NCBI GenBank assembly: GCA_964423865.1
Contig: CAYRGN010000003.1
Location: 62,001 to 126,000 of the forward strand
DNA: 64,000 nt
Reading direction: 5' to 3'
Source: Leadbetterella sp964423865
GTDB taxonomy: Bacteria > Bacteroidota > Bacteroidia > Cytophagales > Spirosomataceae
Below the pieces are notes generated by a model, which did not search any database, was not told the origin of the DNA, and was given only the letters and a program-made list of their open reading frames with translations. The stretch's first letter is position 1; every line of letters starts with the position of its first letter. The translations under genes were made by a program, and so were the position numbers. Positions 16,852 through 26,072 of the stretch are shown here, in pieces.

Positions 16852-19209
16852 GTGAAATATTTGATAATCGTTTTTGTTTGCCTGCTTTCTGCGGCCCGGG
16901 CCCAGGAGATAACCCAGAATATAAGGGGAATAGTAACCGACAAGAAAACAGGTCAGCCTCTGGAGGGAGCTACTGTGACCCTGGAGGGAAGCACCCAAGG
17001 AGTTTTTACTACGGAGAGCGGCGAGTTTACCCTGAAGAATGTACCTGTGGGAAGAAGAACGGTGAAGGTGCATTTTGTAGGGTATGAGCCGTTTACGATG
17101 GCTGATTTTATTGTGCAGCGTGTTCCGGAACCGTATTTGACCATAGCGCTTACCGAAGTCAGCCGGGAGATCCGGGAGGTGGTGGTCACGGCCGCCAAAA
17201 ATGCATACGAGCCCTTGAATGATCTTTCGGTGGTGAGTACCCGTTCTTTTACGGCAGAGGAGGCTGAGCGCCTGCCCGCAGGCGTAAACGATCCCGGCAG
17301 GATGGCGCTGTCTTACCCGGGCGTACAGCGGGGACAAGACGACACGGAAAACCAGATCGTGGTGCGGGGAAACTCGCCCGTTGGCATCTTATGGCGGCTG
17401 GAGGGCATTGATATTCCCAACCCCAACCATTTTGCGCTGATCGGGTCTTCGGGCGGGGGAATAACGGTTTTCTCCTCTCAGCTCGTGGCCCGGTCCGATT
17501 TTTCCACAGGCGGCTTCGCCGCTGAATACGGTAACGCACTTTCGGGGGTATTTGATGTGAGATTCAGGGCGGGAAATAATCAAAAAAGAGAAAACCGGTT
17601 TAAAGTAGGGATTCTGGGGATAGATTTTGCTACTGAGGGACCTATCCGGGAAGGACGTTCATCGTACCTGGTCAATTACCGCTATTCTACCCTGGGGCTG
17701 CTGAGTAGCATGGGCTTTTACCTGGTAGGGGAGCGGGTCACCAATAACTTCCAGGACCTGTCATTTAACCTGGTTTTCAGGGGGAAGAATAACAAGAGTG
17801 TACAGACGGTTTTTGGTATGGGCGGGCTCAGTGAAGAGCATTACCTCCCGGTGGAAAATCCGGCTGAGCGAGAGGAGGGAATAGCCAATCATTGGGAAGA
17901 CCGGGTAAAGCCGGCCAATATGGGGGCCCTGGGGTACACCTGGACGCGCCTGTTCAATGCCGGCTCGTCTTTGAAAACTGTAGTGGCTTTAGTGGGAAGT
18001 GATATCCGGCGGGCCAGCGACACGCTCGACCTGGAAGACCGGAGGTTTCGCTATGAAACCCAGAAATACACCGATAAGCGTATGGTAGCTACCACGGTTT
18101 ACCAGACCCAACTGGGGGCGAAGTCTACCTTGAAGACAGGGGTGATCGCTAATTTTATCGGGTTTGATTTTTACCGGGATGTGAAAGACCGGAACTCACT
18201 TTCAGATGTTAACCAGCTGCGCGGGGCGGTGTCGGTAGAAGGAAACGGCAGTACCGTTCAGTTTCAGCAGTATGCCCAGATGCAAACCCGGCTGTTACCG
18301 GGTCTTACCGTAAATTACGGTTACCATTACCTGCGGCTGTTCGCGAACGGTACGCAGTCGCTTGATCCCCGGTTTTCCCTTCAGTATCTGCCGAAAGAAA
18401 ACCACCGCCTGAGCCTGGCCTACGGTTTATACAGCAGGGCTTTGCCCCTGATGGCGTATTATGTGCGCGACTCTCTGGGTGTATTTCTGAATAAGGATCT
18501 GAAGTTGCTCAAAGCACAGCACCTGGTGGCTTCGTACCAGGTCTACACGCCTTCCAAGATAAGGTGGATGCTGGAGGTGTATTATCAGAAGCTGGGTAAT
18601 GTGCCGGTGGATCCGGACAAAACATCCAATTACTGGATGCTGAATAATAGCTCAGAATTTCCGGTCACGAAAATGGTCAGTAAAGGAACAGGCGATAATT
18701 ACGGCATAGACGCCGCCATTGAGAAAATGTTTTCCAATTCCTACTATTTCCTGATCACGGGTTCGTGGGTGAATTCCACCTACAAGACCCTGAACGGGGT
18801 AAAACTCAATACGCGGTTTAATACGGGTTATACTACGGCTTTGACGGCGGGGAAAGAGTTTCCGCTGAAAAACGGCAACACTTTTCAGGTAGGTGCCCGT
18901 TACCTGTTGAGCGGAGGTTTCCGGTATACCCCTTATGATCCGGCCCGGTCGGCGGAGGCGGGGCACTATGTAGAACTGCAAGATGCGGATTTTTCAGCGC
19001 AGGTACCGGCTTACCGGCGTCTGGATACCCGCTTCGCCTACCGCTATAACGCCAGTAGACTTTCGGGAAATATCAGCCTGGACATCCAGAACCTATTTAA
19101 CCGCATCAATGCGTCGTCGGTTTATTATAATGCCGGGAATAATACCACGAGTATTTTTTACGGCAGCAGCGGGCTGGTTCCGGTGATTACCTTCCAGTTT
19201 GATTTTTAG
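16852..19209 (+). CDS. TonB-dependent receptor with carboxypeptidase-like N-terminal domain
   Basis: A 785-residue outer-membrane protein starting at GTG 16852. Signal peptide residues 1-17 are followed by a carboxypeptidase regulatory-like domain (about 24-105; IRGIVTDKKTGQPLEGATV), then a plug domain (about 115-230; QIVVRGNSPVGILWRLEGIDIPNPNHF) and the beta barrel ending in the aromatic VITFQFDF. It takes up a substrate across the outer membrane using TonB energy. No SusD partner, sigma factor or substrate-processing gene is adjacent, so the substrate is unknown. It converges on the MFS transporter gene with a gap of only 14 bp. Confidence 0.9.
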   Translation: MKYLIIVFVCLLSAARAQEITQNIRGIVTDKKTGQPLEGATVTLEGSTQGVFTTESGEFTLKNVPVGRRTVKVHFVGYEPFTMADFIVQRVPEPYLTIALTEVSREIREVVVTAAKNAYEPLNDLSVVSTRSFTAEEAERLPAGVNDPGRMALSYPGVQRGQDDTENQIVVRGNSPVGILWRLEGIDIPNPNHFALIGSSGGGITVFSSQLVARSDFSTGGFAAEYGNALSGVFDVRFRAGNNQKRENRFKVGILGIDFATEGPIREGRSSYLVNYRYSTLGLLSSMGFYLVGERVTNNFQDLSFNLVFRGKNNKSVQTVFGMGGLSEEHYLPVENPAEREEGIANHWEDRVKPANMGALGYTWTRLFNAGSSLKTVVALVGSDIRRASDTLDLEDRRFRYETQKYTDKRMVATTVYQTQLGAKSTLKTGVIANFIGFDFYRDVKDRNSLSDVNQLRGAVSVEGNGSTVQFQQYAQMQTRLLPGLTVNYGYHYLRLFANGTQSLDPRFSLQYLPKENHRLSLAYGLYSRALPLMAYYVRDSLGVFLNKDLKLLKAQHLVASYQVYTPSKIRWMLEVYYQKLGNVPVDPDKTSNYWMLNNSSEFPVTKMVSKGTGDNYGIDAAIEKMFSNSYYFLITGSWVNSTYKTLNGVKLNTRFNTGYTTALTAGKEFPLKNGNTFQVGARYLLSGGFRYTPYDPARSAEAGHYVELQDADFSAQVPAYRRLDTRFAYRYNASRLSGNISLDIQNLFNRINASSVYYNAGNNTTSIFYGSSGLVPVITFQFDF

Positions 19210-19223
19210 TAAAAATAGCGGCC

Positions 19224-20417
19224 TTACCGAATCACCTTGAGGCGCGTCACCATGGCGGTGATCATCAGTCCGAAGAGGGCTACAAAAGCGTAGGAGATAC
19301 GGAGGTTTAAAATTTCCGAAATATAACCGATCAGGGGTGGGCCGAGAAGAAAGCCCAGGTAGCTGATGCTGGCGATGGCCGCAATGGCTGCACTGGCCGA
19401 CATCTTCTGTTGTTGACCCACCATGCTGTACACGTTGGGAATGTTGGTAGAAACGCCGAGGCCCACCAGCAGGAAACCAAAAGCGGCGGTGGAAATGTAA
19501 GGAAACAACACGGCGATGAGGAGTCCTGCGGCAATCAGCAGTCCATTGATTTGCATAATGCGTTTTTTCCCTGTTTTCGCTACAATTTTGTCGCCCAGAA
19601 AGCGGCCTGCAGCCATCATCACCATGAAACAAGCGTAGCCGAGGGTGGTCCAGGCCCCTTCTGCACCAATCACATCCTGGAAATACACGCCGCTCCAGTC
19701 AAACATGGCCCCTTCGCATGACATGGCAAAGAAGCCGATGATGCCCAGTTGGAGGATGAGCGGATCGGGTTTTGAAAAGAACTTTTTCTTTTCTTCCGGC
19801 ACCGTTTTTGGGGTTGTGTCGGCCACCAGGTACCCTACATTCGCGTAGGTGGCCAGGAAGCTGACGGCCGAGATGATCGCGAAATGATGCAGGGGAGATA
19901 GCGTTAAAGCACCTGCCAACAGTCCGATCAGGGCTCCTGCAAAACCGGCGAGGCTCCATGCGCCGTGAAACGACGACATGATGGGGCGGTGATACATGCG
20001 TTCGGCATTCACCCCTTGGGTATTTACTGAAATATTGCAAAAGTTTCCGGTTACACCGAAAAGGAAGAGCGCCCCGGCCAGGTGCCAGGCCTGGGTACAG
20101 AGGGCCAGCACAATCATAGCCAGGGAGTACAAGGGCAGCGAAAAATGCATGATATTCTTGCTCCCGTATTTCCCCACCAGGTAGCCCGAAAGCGGCATGG
20201 TCACCATTTGTCCTGCCGGTAAAGCAAAAAGGATAGAACCCATGGCGCCGTCGGAAAGTTGCAACGCAGTTTTGATATCGGGAATCCGGCTGGCCCAGGA
20301 CGCAAAGCAAAGGCCCTGGAAAAAGTAAAAAGAAGACACCGCCAGGCGCACACGCACCTTGGTGGAGTGGATTCGGAAATCAGAAGTATTCAGGTTTGCG
20401 TTCAATGAAGTTGCCAT
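19224..20417 (-). CDS. MFS transporter
   Basis: A protein of about 397 residues with some 12 transmembrane segments. The ATG at 20417 was preferred over the ATG at 20435 because a TAACTTTG -7 box ends only two bases before the latter, putting it at the transcription start. Conserved MFS features include the GYLVGKYGSKN loop after the second helix and GRFLGDKIVAKTGKKR in the second half. The pattern resembles the YbjJ/FucP-like sugar and drug transporters. No substrate can be assigned. Confidence 0.85.
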   Translation of the reverse strand: MATSLNANLNTSDFRIHSTKVRVRLAVSSFYFFQGLCFASWASRIPDIKTALQLSDGAMGSILFALPAGQMVTMPLSGYLVGKYGSKNIMHFSLPLYSLAMIVLALCTQAWHLAGALFLFGVTGNFCNISVNTQGVNAERMYHRPIMSSFHGAWSLAGFAGALIGLLAGALTLSPLHHFAIISAVSFLATYANVGYLVADTTPKTVPEEKKKFFSKPDPLILQLGIIGFFAMSCEGAMFDWSGVYFQDVIGAEGAWTTLGYACFMVMMAAGRFLGDKIVAKTGKKRIMQINGLLIAAGLLIAVLFPYISTAAFGFLLVGLGVSTNIPNVYSMVGQQQKMSASAAIAAIASISYLGFLLGPPLIGYISEILNLRISYAFVALFGLMITAMVTRLKVIR

Positions 20418-20436
20418 AGCTACCGGATTAAGCATG

Positions 20437-20465
20437 CAAAGTTAGTTCTACTTTTTTCTTTTCAA
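20437..20465 (-). promoter_or_regulatory. Promoter of the MFS transporter gene
   Basis: On the minus strand a TTG (20463-20465) is followed after 18 bp by TAACTTTG (20437-20444), a good match to the Bacteroidota -33/-7 consensus. It fixes the likely coding start at 20417. Confidence 0.75.
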
Positions 20466-20686
20466 CTTGCTGGTAATGAGATATTTTAAGGAATATTGGA
20501 AAGGTGAAAATGATTAGTTGAAATGTTATAAAAATGCAGGTTATTTTCATGGAAATGCCGGTTTTGGTTATTTCGACACAAAGGTAGAAGTGGGGAAGGA
20601 TGAAAAAATTGATCTGGGATAAGGAAGCTGCATAACCGGCAAGCATGAAGCATCTTATTTTAAATTATTGCGGCAGTTTGTTTTTA

Positions 20687-20728
20687 TTACTCAGTATTTT
20701 GAGTAAATTCACATAATATATTGAGTAA
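20687..20728. promoter_or_regulatory. TTACTCA/TGAGTAA operator-like repeats before the AAA ATPase gene
   Basis: TTACTCA (20687-20693) and TGAGTAA (20700-20706) form a perfect 7-bp inverted repeat with a 6-bp spacer. A third TGAGTAA half-site lies at 20722-20728, only 11 bp before the start codon of the next gene. The rest of the 320-bp gap between the MFS and ATPase genes is AT-rich and without other recognisable features. Confidence 0.5.
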
Positions 20729-20739
20729 ATTATTTACAG

Positions 20740-21924
20740 ATGATTGAACGATCTTATTTAGAAACAGTTGCAAAAAGAGTTGAGGAGGTAAGAAAGTTTA
20801 TCCAGGTAATACTTGGGCCGCGCCAGGTAGGTAAAACTACCCTGGTGACTCAGTTATTGTTGAAGTTGGGTATCCCCAGCCTTTATGAATCTGCAGATGC
20901 TATTTCGGCAACCCACTCTGCCTGGTTGGTGCAGGTTTGGGAATCTGCCCGGTTAAGAATGAGGGCGGCAGGCTCTCCTGAGTTTGTACTGGTCATTGAT
21001 GAAATTCAGAAAATAGAAAACTGGAGTGAAATAGTAAAGCAACAGTGGGACAAGGATACCCGGGAAAAGGTCAATATAAAGGTTATTTTACTGGGTTCTT
21101 CCCGCTTGTTAATTCAAAAGGGTCTTACTGAATCTTTAGCCGGTCGGTTTGAGACTTTATACCTGGGACATTGGTCTTTTGCTGAAATGCAGGAAGCTTT
21201 CGGGTGGAGTATTGAGCAGTATGTTTACTTTGGGGGTTACCCGGGTTCAGCAACGCTGATTCAAGATAAAGAGCGTTGGGAAAACTATATCAAAGATTCA
21301 CTGATAGAGACCAGTATTTCCAAAGATATTTTGATGTTGACACGAGTTGATAAACCGGCCTTACTGAAAAGATTGTTCGAATTGGGCTGCCTGTATTCCG
21401 GACAGATCCTTTCTTATACCAAAATCATAGGTCAGCTTCAGGATGCGGGAAATACCACTACACTGGCGAACTATCTGAAACTGCTATCCGATTGCGGCTT
21501 GTTAGGGGGCTTGGATAAATATGCCGGAGACGTAATTCGCAAGCGCGGTTCAAGCCCCAGGTTTCAGGTGTATAATAACGCCCTGATCACCGCACAAAGT
21601 AGTGATACTTATGAAAAAGCAATTATTGATCCTGAATTATGGGGGCGGCTGGTTGAATCTTCTGTGGGAGCACACCTGATCAATCATTCGGTTTCCGAAA
21701 GGTATAATCTGTACTATTGGCGGGAAGGTAATCATGAGGTTGACTTCATCCTGGAAAAAGGAAATAAGGTAATTGCACTTGAAGTAAAAAGTGGAAGGAA
21801 AGCGGAAAATACAGGTATGAGCCTGTTTGCAAAGAAATTTCATCCGGAAAAAGTTATGCTTGTCGGGACAGGCGGGATTCCATATAATGAATTTTTAAAG
21901 ATTAATCCGAAAGAATTGTTTTGA
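20740..21924 (+). CDS. AAA ATPase with DUF4143 C-terminal domain
   Basis: A 394-residue protein. The Walker A motif GPRQVGKTT lies at residues 26-34 and Walker B VLVIDEIQ ends in Asp87-Glu88, placing it in the AAA_14 group. The C-terminal DUF4143 domain includes EVDFILEKGNKVIALEVKSG, a D...ExK arrangement seen in PD-(D/E)xK nuclease-like folds. Such proteins are common, often mobile, and their function is not established; DNA handling or defence has been suggested from the nuclease-like fold. It is a single gene with an operator-like palindrome close upstream. AT-rich codon use compared with neighbours hints at later arrival, which is inference. Confidence 0.85.
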   Translation: MIERSYLETVAKRVEEVRKFIQVILGPRQVGKTTLVTQLLLKLGIPSLYESADAISATHSAWLVQVWESARLRMRAAGSPEFVLVIDEIQKIENWSEIVKQQWDKDTREKVNIKVILLGSSRLLIQKGLTESLAGRFETLYLGHWSFAEMQEAFGWSIEQYVYFGGYPGSATLIQDKERWENYIKDSLIETSISKDILMLTRVDKPALLKRLFELGCLYSGQILSYTKIIGQLQDAGNTTTLANYLKLLSDCGLLGGLDKYAGDVIRKRGSSPRFQVYNNALITAQSSDTYEKAIIDPELWGRLVESSVGAHLINHSVSERYNLYYWREGNHEVDFILEKGNKVIALEVKSGRKAENTGMSLFAKKFHPEKVMLVGTGGIPYNEFLKINPKELF

Positions 21925-21968
21925 AGTATCTTAAAAACAAAAAAGCACCCATTGCTGAGTGCTTTTTG

Positions 21969-22042
21969 CGGTCCGGACGGGACTCGAACCCGCGACCCCC
22001 TGCGTGACAGGCAGGTATTCTAACCAACTGAACTACCGGACC
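21969..22042 (-). tRNA. tRNA-Asp (anticodon GTC)
   Basis: Read on the minus strand, the acceptor arms GGTCCGG and CCGGACC pair perfectly. The D-arm region AGTTCAGTTGGTTAGAAT, the anticodon arm CCTGC-CTGTCAC-GCAGG with anticodon GTC, and the T-arm CGGGTTCGAGTCCCG are all intact. The gene is 74 bases including the discriminator G. No CCA is encoded. Confidence 0.96.
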
Positions 22043-22078
22043 AACTTCTCTATATTTTCTCGGGTTCTTTTGAGCGAC

Positions 22079-22122
22079 CCTCCCGACGAGTCGGGATATT
22101 CTAACCAACTGAACTACCGGAC
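22079..22122 (-). pseudogene. Decayed tRNA-Asp copy (5' half with replaced anticodon arm)
   Basis: On the minus strand the first 27 bases (from 22122) are identical to the 5' half of the neighbouring tRNA-Asp. The anticodon arm is replaced by a perfect 6-bp hairpin, TCCCGA-CTCG-TCGGGA. GGGTCGC from the variable region follows, after which similarity stops; the T-arm and 3' acceptor strand are missing. It cannot fold as a tRNA. It lies about 37 bp upstream of the intact gene, in the same orientation. Confidence 0.8.
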
Positions 22123-22268
22123 CTTTTTACGTTCCCTTGGCCCTTTCAGACCTCGTTTCCGTTTTTGGTGGTGCAAAGATAGCAGCCCGATTTTATTTTA
22201 CAAAATAAGCGGGGTAAATTTCCCGGAGTTTTTTCTTCTTTTTTTGTAAGCGATTGCCGGACAGTTTC

Positions 22269-25200
22269 TTATACCACTTCGATTTTGACAAGGATTTCCT
22301 GCTCGTCAAAGTCTACCGCCCGGGCGCCCTCTACTTCTTCCAGAATTTCCAGCTTCAGGGCCTGTACTTCGGTGCAGATATACGCCGAATGTTTGTGTAC
22401 TGCGCGGGAGATCTCTTCATCCGTATTTTGCAGGCGGATATGGATCTTGTCGGTGACTTCAAAGCCGCTGTCTTTCCGCAGGTTCTGGATACGGTTTACG
22501 AAGTCGCGGGCGATGCCCTCCTGCTTCAGGTCTTCCGTCACGTTAATGTCCAGCGCCACCGTGAGACCGCCTTCCACCGCCAGCAGCCAGCCGGGGATAT
22601 CCTCCGTGAGAATCTCTACGTCGCCCAGGGCAATGTCATAGCCGGAAACCGACACCGCGCCCGTTGACTCCAGGGTTTTGAGTGCCTCGGGAGCCATGCC
22701 CGTGATGGCCTCGGCCACCGCCTTCATGTCTTTCCCAAACTTCGGCCCTAAGGTTTTGAAATTGGGCTTGACCTTTTTCTTCAAAATGCCTGAATCGTCG
22801 GTGATGAACTCAATTTCTTTGATGTTCACCTCACTCAGGATGATGTGGCTTACGCTTTCTATCTCGGCTTTTATCTGCGGGTTCAATGCCGGAATCAGGA
22901 TTTTCTGCAAAGGCTGACGCACCTTCAGTCCGCTTTTCTTGCGCAGGGCATGCACCATAGAGCAGATCTTTTGCGCAAGGGCCATGGCTTCCTCCAGTTC
23001 GGTGTCTACCCATTCCGGCTCATAGGTGTGCCAGTTGGTAAAATGCACCGATTCGTATTGGAACGGAGTATTTTTCTCCACAGACTCGGCCCTTACGCCG
23101 TCGGTGAGGTTTTTATACAGCCACTCGGCATAGAACGGGGCTATAGGCGACATCAGTTGTCCTACCGCGCAAAGTGCATGTTGCAGTGTCTGGTAGGCCG
23201 CCCGCTTGTCGTCGGTCATTTCCCCCTGCCAGAAGCGCCTTCTGTTGAGCCGCACGTACCAGTTCGAAAGATCGTCATTCACAAAGTCCTGAATGAGGCG
23301 ACCGGCCTTGGTGGGGTTATAAGTATCAAATTCTTCCGTCACCTCTTTCACCAGGGTATAGATACGGGATACGATCCAGCGGTCGAGCTGGGTCAGCTTT
23401 TCGCGGGGTACCCGGTCAAACTGTTCAATGGTGTAATGGTCCAGATTGGCGTAGAGGGCAAAGAAATTGTACGTGTTGGTCAGTGTACCAAACAGTTTGC
23501 GCTGCACTTCCTGCACACCGTCCAGATTAAACCGGAGGTTATCCCAGGGTTCGGCGTTGGTAATCATGTACCAGCGGGTAGGGTCGGCACCGTATTGGGC
23601 CAGCGTGGTGAACGGATCGACGGCATTGCCGAGGCGTTTCGACATCTTATTCCCGTTCTTGTCCAGCACCAGTCCGGTAGAAACCACGTTCTTAAAGGCT
23701 ACGGAGTCAAAGAGCATGCCGGCAATGGCGTGCAGGGTAAAAAACCAGCCCCGCGTTTGGTCTACCCCTTCCGAGATAAAATCGGCAGGGAAGGCTTTGT
23801 TAAAGGTCTCCTGGTTTTCAAAAGGATAATGCCATTGGGCATAGGGCATGGCCCCCGAGTCGAACCACACGTCGATAAGGTCGGTTTCCCGGTACATGAC
23901 GGCACCGGTAGAAGAAACCAGGTAGATTTCATCTACGTAGGGGCGGTGGAGATCCAGGGCGTCTTTATCTGCTGCCGCTTCCAGGAAAGCCTCATTTTTG
24001 GCTTTTTGTTCGGGGGAAAGGGCGGTCGTGGCCAGGGCATTTTTAACGCCTCTTACCAGTTCATCAATGCTGCCGATACAGATTTCGTCGTCTTCGTTTT
24101 TCCAGATGGGCAGGGGAGTTCCCCAGTATCGGCTCCGGCTCAGGTTCCAGTCCACCAGGTTTTCCAGCCAGTTGCCGAAGCGGCCGGAACCGGTGCTTTC
24201 GGGTTGCCAGTTGATGGTTTTATTGAGCTGAGCCAGCTTGTCTTTTGCCGCGGTGGTCCGGATAAACCAGGAATCCAATGGATAGTACAGCACGGGCTTG
24301 TCGGTACGCCAGCAGTGAGGGTAAGAGTGTTCATACCGCTGCACATTAAAGGCCTTGTTTTCCGTTTTCAGTTGGATGGCAATGCGTTCATCTACCGAAA
24401 GATATTTATCACGGCCTTGTTTTTGTTTTTCCGCTTCCAGTTCCTCCGCGGTATAATAGGCCTCTTTCACGTATTCCAGGGCGTAGTCGGTTACTTCCTT
24501 CACAAACCGGCCCTTTTTATCTACCAGCGGAGCATCTTTGCCGTTTTCGTCCTCCACCATAATGGCCGGAATACCGTTTTGGGCGGCTACGCGGTAGTCG
24601 TCCGCACCAAAAGTAGGGGCGGTGTGTACAATGCCCGTGCCGTCTTCCGTGGTGACAAAATCACCGATGATCACCCGGAAAGCCGCTGATTTCGGCTGTA
24701 CATAGGGCATGAGTTGTTCGTATTGAACTCCTTCCAGTTGGGTTCCCTTCCAGGTGGCTACAATGCTCCAGGGAAGTACTTTTTTATCGGAAGTTTCGAA
24801 ACCTTCGAAGTCACCGTCTTTGCCTTTTTCATTGAGATATTTTCCGATCAGCTCCGAGGCTAAAATAACGTTAACCGGGAGAAAAGTATACGGATTATAC
24901 GTTTTTACCATGGCGTATTCAATGCCTTTGCCAACCGTGAGGGCGGCGTTGGAAGGCAGGGTCCACGGGGTGGTGGTCCAGGCCAGGAAGTACACGTTAT
25001 CGCCGCCCGCGGCCTCAAAAAGAAACTGTGACCGTTCGTTTTTGATCGCTTTAAACTGGGCAGTGAGGGAAGTGTCTTTCACATCTTTATAGGTGCCGGG
25101 TTGGTTCAGCTCGTGCGAACTCAGACCGGTGCCGGCCGCGGGGGAGTAGGGTTGAATGGTGTACCCTTTGTACAGCAGTCCTTTGTCGTGCAGCTTTTTC

Positions 25201-25688
25201 AGGAGACTCCACACCGACTCAATATAAGCGCTTTCGTAGGTGATGTAGGGGGCATCCATATCCACCCAATAGCCCATCTTGTCGGTCATGTCGCGCCATA
25301 TACCCGTAAAGCGCATCACGGCTTCCCGGCATTTGCGGTTATACTCTTCTACACTGATCTTCTTCCCGATATCTTCTTTGGTGATGCCCAGCTCTTTCTC
25401 CACCTGAAGTTCTACGGGCAGTCCGTGCGTATCCCAACCCGCTTTTCGGTTTACCTGGAATCCGCGGAGGGTTTTGTAGCGGCAGAAGATGTCTTTGATG
25501 GTGCGGGCCATCACGTGGTGAATGCCCGGAATGCCGTTTGCTGAAGGCGGCCCTTCATAAAACGTGAAGGCGGGAGAGCCTTCCCTTACTTCAATGGATT
25601 TCTCAAAGATGTTATTCTCTTTCCAAAAAGCTAATATCTCGTCTGCGATCTTCGCGTAATTAACCGATTTGTATTCCGGATATTTCAT
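22269..25688 (-). CDS. ileS: Isoleucyl-tRNA synthetase
   Basis: A 1139-residue class I synthetase. The HIGH-type motif reads GIHH (residues 55-58) and KMSKRLGN lies near residue 682. The CP1 editing domain, anticodon-binding domain and a long C-terminal part follow (the latter contains GFEVTDKIHIRLQN). The length and C-terminal extension match the eukaryote-like type (often called IleS2), which in other bacteria goes with low sensitivity to mupirocin. It charges tRNA-Ile in the cytoplasm. A TAACTTTG box at 25711-25718 sits about 25 bp upstream of the start. Confidence 0.97.
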   Translation of the reverse strand: MKYPEYKSVNYAKIADEILAFWKENNIFEKSIEVREGSPAFTFYEGPPSANGIPGIHHVMARTIKDIFCRYKTLRGFQVNRKAGWDTHGLPVELQVEKELGITKEDIGKKISVEEYNRKCREAVMRFTGIWRDMTDKMGYWVDMDAPYITYESAYIESVWSLLKKLHDKGLLYKGYTIQPYSPAAGTGLSSHELNQPGTYKDVKDTSLTAQFKAIKNERSQFLFEAAGGDNVYFLAWTTTPWTLPSNAALTVGKGIEYAMVKTYNPYTFLPVNVILASELIGKYLNEKGKDGDFEGFETSDKKVLPWSIVATWKGTQLEGVQYEQLMPYVQPKSAAFRVIIGDFVTTEDGTGIVHTAPTFGADDYRVAAQNGIPAIMVEDENGKDAPLVDKKGRFVKEVTDYALEYVKEAYYTAEELEAEKQKQGRDKYLSVDERIAIQLKTENKAFNVQRYEHSYPHCWRTDKPVLYYPLDSWFIRTTAAKDKLAQLNKTINWQPESTGSGRFGNWLENLVDWNLSRSRYWGTPLPIWKNEDDEICIGSIDELVRGVKNALATTALSPEQKAKNEAFLEAAADKDALDLHRPYVDEIYLVSSTGAVMYRETDLIDVWFDSGAMPYAQWHYPFENQETFNKAFPADFISEGVDQTRGWFFTLHAIAGMLFDSVAFKNVVSTGLVLDKNGNKMSKRLGNAVDPFTTLAQYGADPTRWYMITNAEPWDNLRFNLDGVQEVQRKLFGTLTNTYNFFALYANLDHYTIEQFDRVPREKLTQLDRWIVSRIYTLVKEVTEEFDTYNPTKAGRLIQDFVNDDLSNWYVRLNRRRFWQGEMTDDKRAAYQTLQHALCAVGQLMSPIAPFYAEWLYKNLTDGVRAESVEKNTPFQYESVHFTNWHTYEPEWVDTELEEAMALAQKICSMVHALRKKSGLKVRQPLQKILIPALNPQIKAEIESVSHIILSEVNIKEIEFITDDSGILKKKVKPNFKTLGPKFGKDMKAVAEAITGMAPEALKTLESTGAVSVSGYDIALGDVEILTEDIPGWLLAVEGGLTVALDINVTEDLKQEGIARDFVNRIQNLRKDSGFEVTDKIHIRLQNTDEEISRAVHKHSAYICTEVQALKLEILEEVEGARAVDFDEQEILVKIEVV

Positions 25689-25710
25689 TTTCTTCTCAAA
25701 AAATTGGCTG

Positions 25711-25718
25711 CAAAGTTA
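25711..25718 (-). promoter_or_regulatory. Candidate -7 element of ileS
   Basis: TAACTTTG on the minus strand, matching TAnnTTTG, ends 23 bp before the ileS start codon. No clear -33 TTG is seen at the usual distance. Confidence 0.5.
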
Positions 25719-25865
25719 CGGTTTTTGAAAGAGATTTTGGCGGAAATACCTGAAAAAGCGGTAGATTTGTTGAGTCCGACCGGATAAAGCCTTAAAAAGT
25801 GGCCGTTTCCGGGTAATGAACTCTATTAATCAGTAGTTTGTTTTCATTTTAAAGTGATTTAAAGC

Positions 25866-26072
25866 ATGACCAGAACACTCACCATCCATGTGCCGGAAAG
25901 AGAGGTGGAATTTCTAACCCGGGTTTTAAATAAACTTGGGGTGGAAGTAGAGGACTCGTATGACCCGGCGTTTGTAAAAAAAGTAAAGAAAGCCCGGAGC
26001 AATGCGAAAAACGGGGAATATGTTGCCATAAAGGATACAAAAAATATATGGGAAAGTATTCTATCCGAGTAG
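25866..26072 (+). CDS. Short antitoxin-like protein of a type II TA pair
   Basis: A 68-residue protein (MTRTLTIHVPEREVEFL...) with an N-terminal beta strand, a helix, and a charged C-terminal tail (GEYVAIKDTKNIWESILSE). It overlaps the YoeB-like toxin gene by 25 bp, the usual antitoxin-first order. It does not look like YefM, the classical partner of YoeB. It resembles the small DUF2683-like antitoxins of Bacteroidota, but that assignment is tentative. It would bind and block the toxin, and may autoregulate the operon. Confidence 0.75.
   Translation: MTRTLTIHVPEREVEFLTRVLNKLGVEVEDSYDPAFVKKVKKARSNAKNGEYVAIKDTKNIWESILSE

Noticed and set aside
20428..20646. 72-codon minus-strand frame upstream of the MFS gene
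   Set aside because: It covers the MFS promoter, is very rich in hydrophobic residues from AT-rich DNA, and lacks any recognisable family.
22845..24689. 614-codon plus-strand frame
   Set aside because: Antisense to ileS and without recognisable motifs; long open frames opposite GC-balanced genes are common.
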